Shown: positions 6,803-14,304, numbered from the stretch's first letter. The stretch is DNA of 25,844 bases from CAZJLP01 sp964546955 (GCA_964546955.1 CAZJLP010000069.1:1-25844), one strand, 5' to 3'. Program-made: numbers and translations. Notes: generated from the sequence alone by a model not told the origin.

Positions 6803-8179
6803 CTATCGGTCGGTGTCTTGCACCGGAATGCAGAGGTCGTCCGGCATGTTCCGCGGATGGACCAGCAGACTGAACGGAGCGAAGATGGAACGTCCCCCGA
6901 TTTGGACCTGCGCGAAAAGCCTGACGAAGCCAGGCGTGGACGTATAGAACGTGAAATCCAACTCGGGGCCACCCCGCGCCTGTGGATCGAGCACGGGCGG
7001 ACCCTTTGGATGCAGATGGAGGACCGTTTTCCCGTCTTCGTTGAAGCCGACGAGATGGGCAAACGTCGCCATGAGCGGCTCGAGGCTGGAGCAGGGCTTC
7101 CCGGCTGCGGTGGTCACGCGCACTTTTGCGGAGAGGGGGTAACCCGCCTTCAGAATGGCAGGTTTCGCGAGGAGCAACTCGAATCGAAGATCGTCCACTG
7201 CCGCGGAAAAACGATTTTCGCGATTCGGCAAAGTCTCCCCGGAGGCGGGATCGCCGATGTCGACTGCGACGTACTCCTGGAAACCCGTGGAAATGGGACG
7301 CAGGTCGGCCCACACGCGATAAGTGCCGGGTTTTCGCGGGGTGAAGCTGAAGGCGTACTCGCCCGGCCGGTCCAGGCCGATCGGATGTTCGTGGTGGTAG
7401 TCGGTCAGCGTGGGGTCGACGATGAGCAAGTGGACGCGCTGCGTGTGAGTGACGTGAAGATCCTTTGGCGAGACCGGTTCGCCGGAAAACGTAGTGAGCT
7501 TTAGAATACCCCGGGTTTCGTGTCCGGGCTCGAGCCGGGACTGAAGATCGATCGCGCCTTTGATCGTCCGGGCGGGCATGCGAAGGTTGCCCGGTTCAAA
7601 CGGTGACGGACGCGCGCGCTGGTCGAGTGCCATGCCGCAGCGGGGGCAGGGCTCGTAGAGCTTTCCCTCGATCGTCGCGTGCATCGCGCAGGTATAGCGG
7701 TCCGCCAGACCGCGGGCACGTTGCAGGATTTTCGAGTCGTAGAGCAATTCGATTGTTTCAAACGTTTCGGCGGCCAGCGCGACCTCGGCGCGGGTCCGGG
7801 GCAGGTCGGCGGCGTGAGCGGAGGTGTGCAAGGCGGCCACCATCCGTGCGAGACCGGAGAGGCTTAACTTCAGGCTTTCCCTCTGTGCCGGAGAAACGTA
7901 GGAATTCTCGCGGGTGAGCACATCCAGCGCGGCGTGCAAGGTCAGTTCCTCGGTGTGGATGATTTCAAGTTCCCCCGAGGCCGCCGCTTTCTGGAAATCT
8001 TGCAGCGATTGAATCACTACGCACAGTGCTTCCGCTACGATCTGTTCCTGGCTGGCCGTTCGTGGCAGACTTGGGCTTAGCTCCCCTGCCTCTTGTGCGC
8101 GGCATTGCTCTGGCGGCAGGACACCGCCCAGCGCGAAAAAGCAGGTCAGGGCGAGCACGCGTGGGGTGAAAGGGGACAT
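6803..8179 (-). CDS. Exported protein with heavy-metal-binding domain (YxCxMH...CPxCGM)
   Basis: 458 residues from ATG 8177-8179. The frame is open to 8347, but this start gives a clean Sec signal peptide (MSPFTPRVLALTCFFALGG), cleaved near CRAQ-E, so the protein is likely periplasmic. Residues about 45-155 form a helical region. Then comes a heavy-metal-binding motif of the kind found in copper-efflux membrane-fusion proteins and metal P-type ATPases: YTCAMH (162-167) and EPCPRCGMAL (176-185). Residues about 210-320 and 345-440 look like two beta-sandwich (YtkA/FixH-like) domains with HEHP and HLHPKG His clusters. A role in binding or sensing copper or another soft metal is inferred. It is not part of a visible efflux operon; the neighbours are an MFS gene (convergent) and the dcw cluster (divergent). 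The exact family is not recognised. Confidence 0.75.
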   Translation of the reverse strand: MSPFTPRVLALTCFFALGGVLPPEQCRAQEAGELSPSLPRTASQEQIVAEALCVVIQSLQDFQKAAASGELEIIHTEELTLHAALDVLTRENSYVSPAQRESLKLSLSGLARMVAALHTSAHAADLPRTRAEVALAAETFETIELLYDSKILQRARGLADRYTCAMHATIEGKLYEPCPRCGMALDQRARPSPFEPGNLRMPARTIKGAIDLQSRLEPGHETRGILKLTTFSGEPVSPKDLHVTHTQRVHLLIVDPTLTDYHHEHPIGLDRPGEYAFSFTPRKPGTYRVWADLRPISTGFQEYVAVDIGDPASGETLPNRENRFSAAVDDLRFELLLAKPAILKAGYPLSAKVRVTTAAGKPCSSLEPLMATFAHLVGFNEDGKTVLHLHPKGPPVLDPQARGGPELDFTFYTSTPGFVRLFAQVQIGGRSIFAPFSLLVHPRNMPDDLCIPVQDTDR

Positions 8180-8342
8180 ATCGAAGCCGCAGGGGTGGTG
8201 CGGAAGGGAGGAAGCTAGGAATGGGCCGGGGCTACGCAAGTAGGAGTGTAGCTGGCATCGGAAGGAGCGATAGGGTCGGCCTGCGGGGGCCTGTGTCGCC
8301 GACTCGACATTTGCACACCCCTTCATTGCGGATGTGCGAAGA

Positions 8343-8377
8343 GCCAAAAGTTTTTTGCATTACGCATTCCGTGTTTT
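8343..8377. repeat. Heptamer-period array upstream of the dcw cluster
   Basis: Five consecutive 7-base units all begin with G at 8343, 8350, 8357, 8364 and 8371; the clearest are GCATTAC (8357) and GCATTCC (8364). Rotated by one base they read CATTACG and CATTCCG, sharing the CATT core with the units of the arrays at 1384 and 10769. The outer units are degenerate. The array lies about 165 bases upstream of the metal-binding protein start on the other strand. Confidence 0.4.
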
Positions 8378-8427
8378 TCGGCGCCCACCGCATCCGGATT
8401 CCGACGTGACACGGTGTCCTCCGCTTC

Positions 8428-8443
8428 CGAGAGGAATCTCTCG
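8428..8443. other. Small perfect hairpin
   Basis: CGAGAG (8428-8433) and CTCTCG (8438-8443) pair exactly around a 4-base loop (GAAT). No T-tract follows on either strand. The function is unknown; it may be chance or part of the mraZ leader or the divergent gene's leader. Confidence 0.35.
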
Positions 8444-8588
8444 ATGGGGACGGCGGCCTGTCTGGAAGGAGTTAAGTCGTTTCTCTAAAAAGGCTTATCG
8501 ACCGGGGTTATGAATGTTGGAGCTCACTGGACGCGCAGCGTTTCCGGCGGCTGCTTGCTCGGGAACGGGTGTTGCGCCAACCGCTGAC

Positions 8589-8597
8589 TGTGAATAA
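8589..8597 (-). promoter_or_regulatory. Candidate DnaA box upstream of mraZ
   Basis: TGTGAATAA on the plus strand is TTATTCACA on the minus strand, an exact match to the general bacterial DnaA box TTATNCACA. It lies about 100 bases before mraZ in an AT-rich patch. A lone box could let DnaA influence transcription of the cluster, but one 9-base match may be chance. The same 9 bases also occur inside murD at 18380-18388. Confidence 0.3.
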
Positions 8598-8635
8598 CTT
8601 TTGCCACAATTTAACAAATAGGCGGCCGAGTTTTC

Positions 8636-8653
8636 TTGACCTCTAGGGGTCAA
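8636..8653. promoter_or_regulatory. Imperfect 18-bp dyad adjacent to the MraZ boxes
   Basis: TTGACCTCTAGGGGTCAA is self-complementary at 16 of 18 positions, with TTGACC/GGTCAA arms and a CTAG centre. It ends 2 bases before the first MraZ box. Its left arm resembles a -35 hexamer. It may be an operator for a second dimeric regulator or part of the promoter. Confidence 0.45.
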
Positions 8654-8655
8654 AA

Positions 8656-8680
8656 TGGGGAGAAATGGGGCGTTCTGGGG
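8656..8680 (+). promoter_or_regulatory. MraZ operator: three TGGGG boxes at 10-base spacing
   Basis: TGGGG occurs at 8656-8660, 8666-8670 and 8676-8680, each separated by exactly 5 bases. MraZ of E. coli is known to bind direct TGGGN repeats separated by 5-base spacers upstream of its own gene. The last box ends 15 bases before the mraZ ATG, consistent with autoregulation of the dcw cluster by steric block at or near the promoter. Confidence 0.88.
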
Positions 8681-8695
8681 CGTATCCGCACCTCC

Positions 8696-9148
8696 ATGGC
8701 CCAACTTGGCAAACCTTTTTATACCGGCCTGTTCAGGCACACGCTGGACGACAAGAGTCGTTTAACGATTCCGTCGGCGTGGAGGTCTGCCCATGGAGAT
8801 AGCGATACGTTTTTAGCGACACCGCATCCGGACGGTTACATCGCCGTCCTGCCGCCCGCTGAGGTGGAGAAACTGTACGAAAAAGCTTCTCAAAAAGCGC
8901 TGACCGATCGCGACGCTCAGGACGCGTTCGCACGATTCTTCGCCGCCTCGCTCGCGTTCACGTTCGATAAACAGGGCCGCATTAGTCTCACCGACGAATT
9001 GCGGCGGCACGCGGAGATCGACAAGGACGCAGTCCTGGTCGGTTCGCTCAACAAATTCAGTATCTACAGCCCAACCCGTTGGGAGAAAGTGGAGCAGAGG
9101 ACGGCCGGCGAGAATTTCGGCGACCTCATGCGACGCATCGGGATTTAA
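8696..9148 (+). CDS. mraZ: Transcriptional regulator MraZ
   Basis: 150 residues from ATG 8696. The frame extends upstream to 8636, but that extension would translate the operator itself, and the family normally begins a few residues before the FYTGxFxHxLD motif. MraZ is a ring-forming DNA-binding protein of the AbrB/SpoVT fold with two copies of a DxxxR motif: DDKSR (D18-R22) and DKQGR (D91-R95). Both are present, each inside a beta-rich SRLTIP or GRISL segment. It represses its own operon and modulates dcw expression in E. coli. The three boxes just upstream fit this role. It is the first gene of the dcw cluster; rsmH follows after 204 bases. Confidence 0.95.
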   Translation: MAQLGKPFYTGLFRHTLDDKSRLTIPSAWRSAHGDSDTFLATPHPDGYIAVLPPAEVEKLYEKASQKALTDRDAQDAFARFFAASLAFTFDKQGRISLTDELRRHAEIDKDAVLVGSLNKFSIYSPTRWEKVEQRTAGENFGDLMRRIGI

Positions 9149-9337
9149 CGATGACGACAAATTCTTTTACGACAGCGACTGGACGGATGAACGGCTACAC
9201 GGCAGCGGGCCTTTGGCATCGCCGCCTGTTGCGCGGCAGATGCGATTTTTCCTCGCGCGTGCATCCGCGTCTCTGCGCAACGCTCACTTTAAGGCCGGTT
9301 CTGCGGGACCGCGGTACGCAATCGTTCGAGCAAGATC

Positions 9338-9342
9338 GGAGG
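9338..9342 (+). promoter_or_regulatory. Shine-Dalgarno sequence of rsmH
   Basis: GGAGG lies 10 bases before ATG 9353. It decides between this start and the in-frame ATG at 9389, which has no comparable site. Strong Shine-Dalgarno sequences are rare among the genes of this window. Confidence 0.6.
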
Positions 9343-9352
9343 AAGTCAGGCG

Positions 9353-10309
9353 ATGTGTGCCGCGCTGCATGACGACTCACCGCCCCTGATGACTCCCGGT
9401 CACCAGCCCGTCCTGCTGCGGGAGGCGCTCACGTTTCTCGCGCCCGCGCCAGGCGGCCGGTACCTCGATGCGACGTTTGGCGGCGGCGGTCACACGCGCG
9501 CGATTCTGGAGTCCGCTCCGGGAACGCGCGTGATCGCATTCGACCGCGACCCTTCCGCGGTCGAACGGGCGGAGGTTCTGAGCGACGAGTTCGGCGACCG
9601 TTTTCGCTTCGTAAATTCCGACTTTAGCCGCCTCGGCGAAATCGCTGAGACCGACGTCGACGGAGTCCTTTTTGACTTGGGACTTTCGTCGTTCCAGCTC
9701 GACTCACCTGAGCGCGGCTTTTCTTTCCGGTACGATGCCCCGGCCGATATGCGCATGGATCCTCGCGTCGGCGTCCCGGCCAGCCGCTGGCTCGAAACCG
9801 CCACGGAGGACATGCTCGTCCGCGCGATTCGCGATTATGGCGAAGAGCACAATTGGCGGCGGATTACGCGCGCCATCATGCTTGCGCGTGGAACCGGCTC
9901 CCTCTCGCGCACGGCCTCGTTGGCCACGCTGATTTCCGAGGCGATCCCGCCCCGGGAGCGGCACGCGATGAAAATTCATCCGGCCACTCGCGCGTTCCAA
10001 GGGATCCGCGTCGCGGTGAACGACGAACTCGGAGCGATCGAGCGGGCGCTGCCCGCGGCCTTCGGCAAGCTGCGCGCGGGTGGAGTCCTCTGCGCGATTT
10101 CCTTTCATTCGCTGGAAGATCGGATCGTGAAGCAATTCTTCCGCCGCCAATGCGGCCAGCCGGAAAGCGCGGACGATGCGACGCCGCAGCAATTCCGCGA
10201 GCAACACGCCGAACCGCTTACGAGGCGGCCGGCTACACCTGGCGAGGATGAAGTCGCCGCGAACCCGCGCAGTCGCAGCGCCAAACTTCGCGCCCTGCGA
10301 AAACTTTGA
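9353..10309 (+). CDS. rsmH: 16S rRNA (cytosine(1402)-N4)-methyltransferase RsmH
   Basis: 318 residues from ATG 9353, the normal length. RsmH (MraW) uses S-adenosylmethionine to methylate N4 of C1402 in the ribosomal decoding centre. The conserved start HQPVLLREAL is followed by the SAM-binding motif YLDATFGGGGHT (about 37-48). The active-site region DGVLFDLGLSSFQLD (about 103-117) continues into RGFSFRYDAPADMRMD. Near the C-terminus, CAISFHSLEDRIVK is another family signature. The start is supported by a GGAGG 10 bases upstream. The 204-base gap after mraZ is unusually long for this cluster and holds no convincing gene. An ftsL-like gene follows 21 bases downstream, the conserved order in dcw clusters. 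Confidence 0.96.
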   Translation: MCAALHDDSPPLMTPGHQPVLLREALTFLAPAPGGRYLDATFGGGGHTRAILESAPGTRVIAFDRDPSAVERAEVLSDEFGDRFRFVNSDFSRLGEIAETDVDGVLFDLGLSSFQLDSPERGFSFRYDAPADMRMDPRVGVPASRWLETATEDMLVRAIRDYGEEHNWRRITRAIMLARGTGSLSRTASLATLISEAIPPRERHAMKIHPATRAFQGIRVAVNDELGAIERALPAAFGKLRAGGVLCAISFHSLEDRIVKQFFRRQCGQPESADDATPQQFREQHAEPLTRRPATPGEDEVAANPRSRSAKLRALRKL

Positions 10310-10330
10310 GGCGTTGCGCGCCATCCCCCC

Positions 10331-10753
10331 ATGAAAAAATCTCAACCGTTCGGTTTCGTGAACCAACTCCTGATTTGCACGCTCGTCCTGATCTGCTTCA
10401 GCGGATCGATCGGCCTCGGCACGGTCTGGATGCGCCAGCAGATGGCCCAGACGGCGAACAGCATCAAAACCAATCACGCGCGCGCGATCGAGATCGAGCG
10501 CCGGCTGGACGAGACGCGCGCAGCGATCACGGCCGAACAGACCACCGAGATCCTCGAGCGCCGGAATGCCGAATGGAACCTCGGTTTGATGATGCCCCGT
10601 GAGATGCAGATCGCGCGGGTGCGTGAAAACGCCGAGCAGCGTCTCGCCCGCAAGAATCAGGCTGAGCGTTTCGCGGCGCTTAAATCAGCCCCCTCCGTAC
10701 CCGCGGAAGAGCCTCTGTTCGCGCCGGTGCGGTTTGCCCTCAACAGCCGGTGA
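10331..10753 (+). CDS. ftsL: FtsL-like divisome protein
   Basis: 140 residues with little sequence conservation but the right architecture and position. A short basic cytoplasmic tail (MKKSQPF) is followed by one membrane helix (about 12-33, LLICTLVLICFSGSIGLG). Then comes a charged heptad-rich stretch (about 35-105) likely to form a coiled coil, and a Pro/Ala-rich tail. This is the bitopic type II topology of FtsL, which pairs with FtsB and FtsQ to activate FtsW-FtsI at the septum. The place between rsmH and ftsI is where ftsL is found in most bacteria. It is somewhat longer than the roughly 100-120 residues usual for FtsL. The call rests on context and topology more than on sequence. No Shine-Dalgarno sequence is seen. 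Confidence 0.75.
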   Translation: MKKSQPFGFVNQLLICTLVLICFSGSIGLGTVWMRQQMAQTANSIKTNHARAIEIERRLDETRAAITAEQTTEILERRNAEWNLGLMMPREMQIARVRENAEQRLARKNQAERFAALKSAPSVPAEEPLFAPVRFALNSR

Positions 10754-10768
10754 CAGCGGAACTCGATC

Positions 10769-10880
10769 CATTGCTCATTTCTTATCGCTCAATGCTCATT
10801 TCTCATTGGCGCAAGCGCGCGACAGCATCCGTCGGATGAGCAACGAGCAACGAGCAATGAGAAATAAAAAATAAGAAATC
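10769..10880. repeat. Inverted heptamer-array element, copy B, in the ftsL-ftsI gap
   Basis: Left arm 10769-10810 is six 7-base units with consensus CATTGCT (variants CATTTCT, TATCGCT, CAATGCT). Right arm 10832-10880 is seven 7-base units of the reverse-complement type, for example AGCAACG at 10839 and 10846 and AGCAATG at 10853, ending in A-rich units. The GC-rich core is only about 21 bases, so the RNA could fold into a long hairpin. Both this copy and copy A contain the variant TATCGCT and run from CATT into GGCGCARGCG at the inner edge of the left arm, so they share ancestry. The element fills almost the whole 138-base gap and stops 11 bases before the ftsI start codon. Confidence 0.8.
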
Positions 10881-10891
10881 TGCCTCCCTCC

Positions 10892-12712
10892 GTGTCCAAA
10901 GGCTTTGCTTCCACCTACCGAATCTGGGTTCTCGCGTTTTGCGTGATGGCCTGCTTCGGCGGCATTGCGACCCGGCTGGTGTACTTGCACGTGATCGATC
11001 GGGCGAAGCTCGTGCGCTACATCGACAAGGCGCGGAGGCAGATCATCGTCGAACATGCCCGCCGCGGAGACATCCTCGACACGCGAGGCGACATCCTGGC
11101 CACGAGCCGATCGGTCGTGGAATTGGGCGTGGATCCACAGATGCTGCGCCGGGAAGACGAGGCCAAATGGCCGGAGCTGGCCAAGTTGATCGGAAAATCC
11201 GTCGACGAACTGCGCACCGTGTTCCGGACGAAAGTCCGGCCGGCGCAGGCGAGCGATTTTTCCGACGCCGACCGCGAAATCCGCTGGGCCAAAATAAGCG
11301 AGGAGATCGCCGAATCCACCTATGAGAAGGTGACTGCGCTCGGCATCAAAGGCGTATACGGCAATCGCATTTACCGCCGAATCTACCCGCATAACCGCCT
11401 CGCGGCGCACATGGTCGGCTACGTCAATTGGGAAGGTCAGTCCGCGAGCGGCGTCGAAAACTATGCCGATTTCTATCTGCGCGGACAGAACGGCTGGCGC
11501 GAATCCGAGAAGGATGGGCGCCAGCGGGAACAGGCTCAGTTCATTTCGCGCGAAGCCCGCGCCACCCATGGTTACTCCGTCGTGCTTTCGATCGACTCGG
11601 TTATTCAAAGCTGGGTCGAGGTCGAGCTCGAGGAGATCGCAAAAAAATTCAATCCGCAGAAGGCGGCCATCATCGTCAGCGACGCAAAAACCGGGTTCAT
11701 TCTCGCGCTCGGCAACTATCCGACCTTCAACCTGAACGAATTCAACAAGGCGCCGATGGAGGTGCAGAAGACGTTTGCCGTGGCCGACCAGATCGATCCC
11801 GGCTCGACCTTCAAAATCGTGGCGGCGGCGGGCGCGCTGAACGACAATCTGGTCCGTCTGGAAACGCCGTTCGACTGCATGCGGGAGGTGGTCGACTACA
11901 ATGGCCGCCGCGTTCGGCTGCTCAGAGACGATCATAATTACGACCACCCGCTGACCGTGGCGGAGATCATCAGCCATTCCAGCAACCGCGGGGCGGCGCA
12001 GCTCGCCATGAAGCTGGGCGACGAGCGCTTCTACAAATACGCTTGCGAGTTCGGCTTCGGACAGCTCACGGGTTTTCCGTTCGGGGGGGAGATCAATGGA
12101 GAGCTCAACCCGCCTAAAAAGTGGAGCGGAGTCGATATCGCCAGCATTCCCACCGGCTATTCGGTCAGCGCGACGCCTCTGCAGGTGCACTACGCGATGG
12201 CGGCGATCGCGAGCGGGGGAGAACTGCTGCGCCCGCAGATCATTCGAGAGATTCGCGATTCGCGGGGCGAGACGGTCTATACCTTTAATCGTTTCGTGCG
12301 GCGGCGGGTGATCACTCCCGAGACCGCAGAGCAGATGGCGGTGGCTTTGCACGGGGTGGTGACCGATGGCACGGGTAAAAGCGCGAACCTGCCAGGCTAC
12401 CTGATCGCGGGAAAAACCGGCACCGCGCAGAAATTGATGCCCGACCCCGAGACAAAACGGATGGGCTATTCGAAGCAGAACCACGTCGGCTCGTTCGTGG
12501 GCTTCTTTCCCGCCAGCCGTCCGCGGGTCGTGATCAGCGTGATTGTGGATGACGGAAAGGTGCCCAATGGCGCGCATGGCGGGGCCGGTTACGGATCTGC
12601 GGTGGCGGCCCCCAGTTTTAAACACGTCGCTCAAAAACTCATTCAATACATGGACATTCAACCGGATGCCGAACTGAACCGGCCCGTGCTCGTGGCGGAA
12701 GGAGGCCGCTAG
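10892..12712 (+). CDS. ftsI: Division-specific peptidoglycan transpeptidase FtsI (PBP3)
   Basis: 606 residues from a GTG start at 10892. FtsI is a class B penicillin-binding protein that crosslinks septal peptidoglycan in the periplasm, working with FtsW. One N-terminal membrane helix (about 11-32) anchors it. The pedestal region includes RRGDILDTRGDILA (about 58-70) and RIYRRIYPHNRLAAHMVG (about 159-175). The transpeptidase motifs are all present: S305-T-F-K308 (catalytic Ser), S363-S-N365, and K508-T-G510. A PASTA domain is absent. The start codon lies just after repeat copy B and has no Shine-Dalgarno sequence. The stop TAG at 12710-12712 overlaps a GTG that could be an alternative murE start. 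Confidence 0.95.
   Translation: MSKGFASTYRIWVLAFCVMACFGGIATRLVYLHVIDRAKLVRYIDKARRQIIVEHARRGDILDTRGDILATSRSVVELGVDPQMLRREDEAKWPELAKLIGKSVDELRTVFRTKVRPAQASDFSDADREIRWAKISEEIAESTYEKVTALGIKGVYGNRIYRRIYPHNRLAAHMVGYVNWEGQSASGVENYADFYLRGQNGWRESEKDGRQREQAQFISREARATHGYSVVLSIDSVIQSWVEVELEEIAKKFNPQKAAIIVSDAKTGFILALGNYPTFNLNEFNKAPMEVQKTFAVADQIDPGSTFKIVAAAGALNDNLVRLETPFDCMREVVDYNGRRVRLLRDDHNYDHPLTVAEIISHSSNRGAAQLAMKLGDERFYKYACEFGFGQLTGFPFGGEINGELNPPKKWSGVDIASIPTGYSVSATPLQVHYAMAAIASGGELLRPQIIREIRDSRGETVYTFNRFVRRRVITPETAEQMAVALHGVVTDGTGKSANLPGYLIAGKTGTAQKLMPDPETKRMGYSKQNHVGSFVGFFPASRPRVVISVIVDDGKVPNGAHGGAGYGSAVAAPSFKHVAQKLIQYMDIQPDAELNRPVLVAEGGR
12700..12705 (+). promoter_or_regulatory. AGGAGG upstream of a possible earlier murE start
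   Basis: AGGAGG lies 6 bases before GTG 12712, which overlaps the ftsI stop codon by one base and is in frame with murE. If used, it would add 35 residues to MurE. It also encodes the last residues of FtsI (EGGR), so it may be coincidence. Confidence 0.35.
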
Positions 12713-12816
12713 TGGTCGGCTATCTCACCCACGATTTTCCTCTCGTGCACGCCTTTCAGTCCCGCGGAGTTGGCCGCGACCGAAAGCGGACTATCTTGGC
12801 TAACCGAGTCTTCAAA

Positions 12817-14304
12817 ATGGCCCCCAAACTTTCCGACTATTTTCGCGACGACGAAATCCTCTCCAGCAAGGGCGCCCTCGACCGTCCCATTTCCGGGCTG
12901 GTGATGGACAGCCGCCGCGTGGTGCCGGGCAACCTCTTCTTCGCGCTGTCGGGGCTGCGGACGGACGGGAGCGGTTACATCGATGAAGCGATCGATCGCG
13001 GGGCGGTGGCGGTGGTGACCTCGAAGCTGCCGATCCACGCGCCCGGCAAGGTGACCTTCATCCAAGTCGCGGATCCGCGCGCGATGCTCGCCCGGGTCGC
13101 TCAGCGGTACTATCAATTTCCCGACCGCGATCTTTCGGTCGTCGGAGTGACCGGTACAAACGGCAAGACGACCGTCACCCATCTCATCAAACATTTCCTG
13201 AACGGCGAGCACCGCGTGGGATTGATCGGTACGATCAATTACGACCTGGGAGCCCGAACCGTTCCATCATTCAAGACTACTCCTGAGTCCATCGACATTT
13301 TCGGCATGCTCGCGCAAATGCGGGACGCGGGGTGCCGGCAGGCCGTGATGGAAGTGAGTTCTCACGGCATCGACCAAAAACGGGTGCTGGGGCTGAATTT
13401 CGGAGCGGCGGTGTTCACCAATCTCACGCGCGACCACCTCGACTATCACAAGACGCTCGAGTCGTACTTCGAGGTGAAAACGCGGCTGTTCACGGGGCAG
13501 GCCGCATCGGAACCTAAACATGCGATCGTAAACCTGGACGACCCGTACGGGGAAAAATTGCTCGAGCGCGTGCCCGCCTCGGCGCATACGGTGACCTTCG
13601 GGGAGAATCCGAACGCCCAGGTGCGCGCCGAGCAGGTGAAATTGAATTTCCGGAACACCACGTTCCGTCTGGTCTGGCCTGGAGGAGTCGTGGACGTGGA
13701 TTCGCCGATGATCGGTCGGTATAACGTGAGCAATGTGCTCGCGGCGATCGCCACCGCCTACGCGCTGGGCCGCGACCCCGCGGTCTTTTTACCCCGGTTG
13801 AAGTCGTTTAAAGGCGTGGCGGGCCGCATGGAGCGGATTGACGAAGGCCAGCCCTTCAACGTGCTAGTGGACTATGCGCACACGGACGACGCACTGCGCA
13901 ACGCGCTCGGCATGCTGCGCGCGATCACGCCGGGCCGTTTGTTGGTGGTTTTCGGTTGCGGCGGCAACCGCGATCGCACGAAGCGCCCCTTGATGGTGAA
14001 AGCGGTGCAGGCGATGGCCGACCACGCGTTCGCCACGGCGGACAATCCCCGCAGCGAACCGCTGGCCCAGATCTTTGCCGACATGAAGGGCGGAGTCACC
14101 GCCGCGGACAAGATCACGTGGATCGACGACCGGCGGCGCGCGATCAGCCTTGCTCTCGATGTGGCGAAGCCGGGCGATTGCCTGCTGATCGCGGGCAAAG
14201 GCCACGAGTCGTACCAAGAATTTGCCGATACTGTCATTCCCTTCGATGACCGCCAGGTGGTGCGGGAGTTGATTGGGATCAAGGCCCTCAAGCCGACGGC
14301 CTGA
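12817..14304 (+). CDS. murE: UDP-MurNAc-tripeptide synthetase MurE, meso-diaminopimelate type
   Basis: 495 residues from ATG 12817. MurE adds the third amino acid to UDP-MurNAc-L-Ala-D-Glu in the cytoplasm using ATP. Motifs: substrate-binding DSRRVVPGNLFFAL (31-44), P-loop VTGTNGKTT (111-119), SSHGIDQ (181-187), the lysine that becomes carbamylated (K221 in EVKTRLF), and DNPR (409-412). DNPR is the diagnostic loop for meso-diaminopimelate, so the wall is of the Gram-negative type. The start is uncertain: GTG 12712 has a strong AGGAGG at 6 bases, but its extra 35 residues do not resemble the family, whose members begin close to KLSDYF. murF follows after 44 bases. Confidence 0.93.
   Translation: MAPKLSDYFRDDEILSSKGALDRPISGLVMDSRRVVPGNLFFALSGLRTDGSGYIDEAIDRGAVAVVTSKLPIHAPGKVTFIQVADPRAMLARVAQRYYQFPDRDLSVVGVTGTNGKTTVTHLIKHFLNGEHRVGLIGTINYDLGARTVPSFKTTPESIDIFGMLAQMRDAGCRQAVMEVSSHGIDQKRVLGLNFGAAVFTNLTRDHLDYHKTLESYFEVKTRLFTGQAASEPKHAIVNLDDPYGEKLLERVPASAHTVTFGENPNAQVRAEQVKLNFRNTTFRLVWPGGVVDVDSPMIGRYNVSNVLAAIATAYALGRDPAVFLPRLKSFKGVAGRMERIDEGQPFNVLVDYAHTDDALRNALGMLRAITPGRLLVVFGCGGNRDRTKRPLMVKAVQAMADHAFATADNPRSEPLAQIFADMKGGVTAADKITWIDDRRRAISLALDVAKPGDCLLIAGKGHESYQEFADTVIPFDDRQVVRELIGIKALKPTA

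Larger units (their letters stand above)
8180..8695. other. Divergent intergenic region between the metal-binding protein gene and mraZ
   Basis: This 516-base stretch has no convincing gene. From left to right it holds a 7-base-period array (8343-8377), a small perfect hairpin (8428-8443), a consensus-type DnaA box (8589-8597), an imperfect dyad (8636-8653) and the three MraZ boxes (8656-8680). The segment 8580-8655 is clearly more AT-rich than the surroundings, as expected for promoter DNA. TTGACC at 8636-8641 could be a -35 element, but no good -10 follows at 16-18 bases. I looked for an RNase P RNA, which sits near mraZ in some bacteria, and saw none of its conserved motifs. Confidence 0.6.

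Noticed and set aside
8180..8347. N-terminal extension of the metal-binding protein to 8347
   Set aside because: It would place 56 residues ahead of a clean Sec signal peptide, which must be at the N-terminus.
8180..8695. RNase P RNA or another structured RNA before mraZ
   Set aside because: No conserved RNase P, 6S or tmRNA motifs were recognised on either strand; only small hairpins were seen.
9151..9372. 73-codon open frame starting 2 bases after the mraZ stop
   Set aside because: It runs into rsmH past its Shine-Dalgarno sequence and start, is Arg-rich and has no recognisable feature. Coupling to mraZ cannot be excluded, but support is thin.
10796..12661. 621-residue open frame antisense to ftsI
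   Set aside because: It lies wholly opposite an intact ftsI with all catalytic motifs. Long antisense frames are expected in GC-rich DNA, and it shows no recognisable domain.
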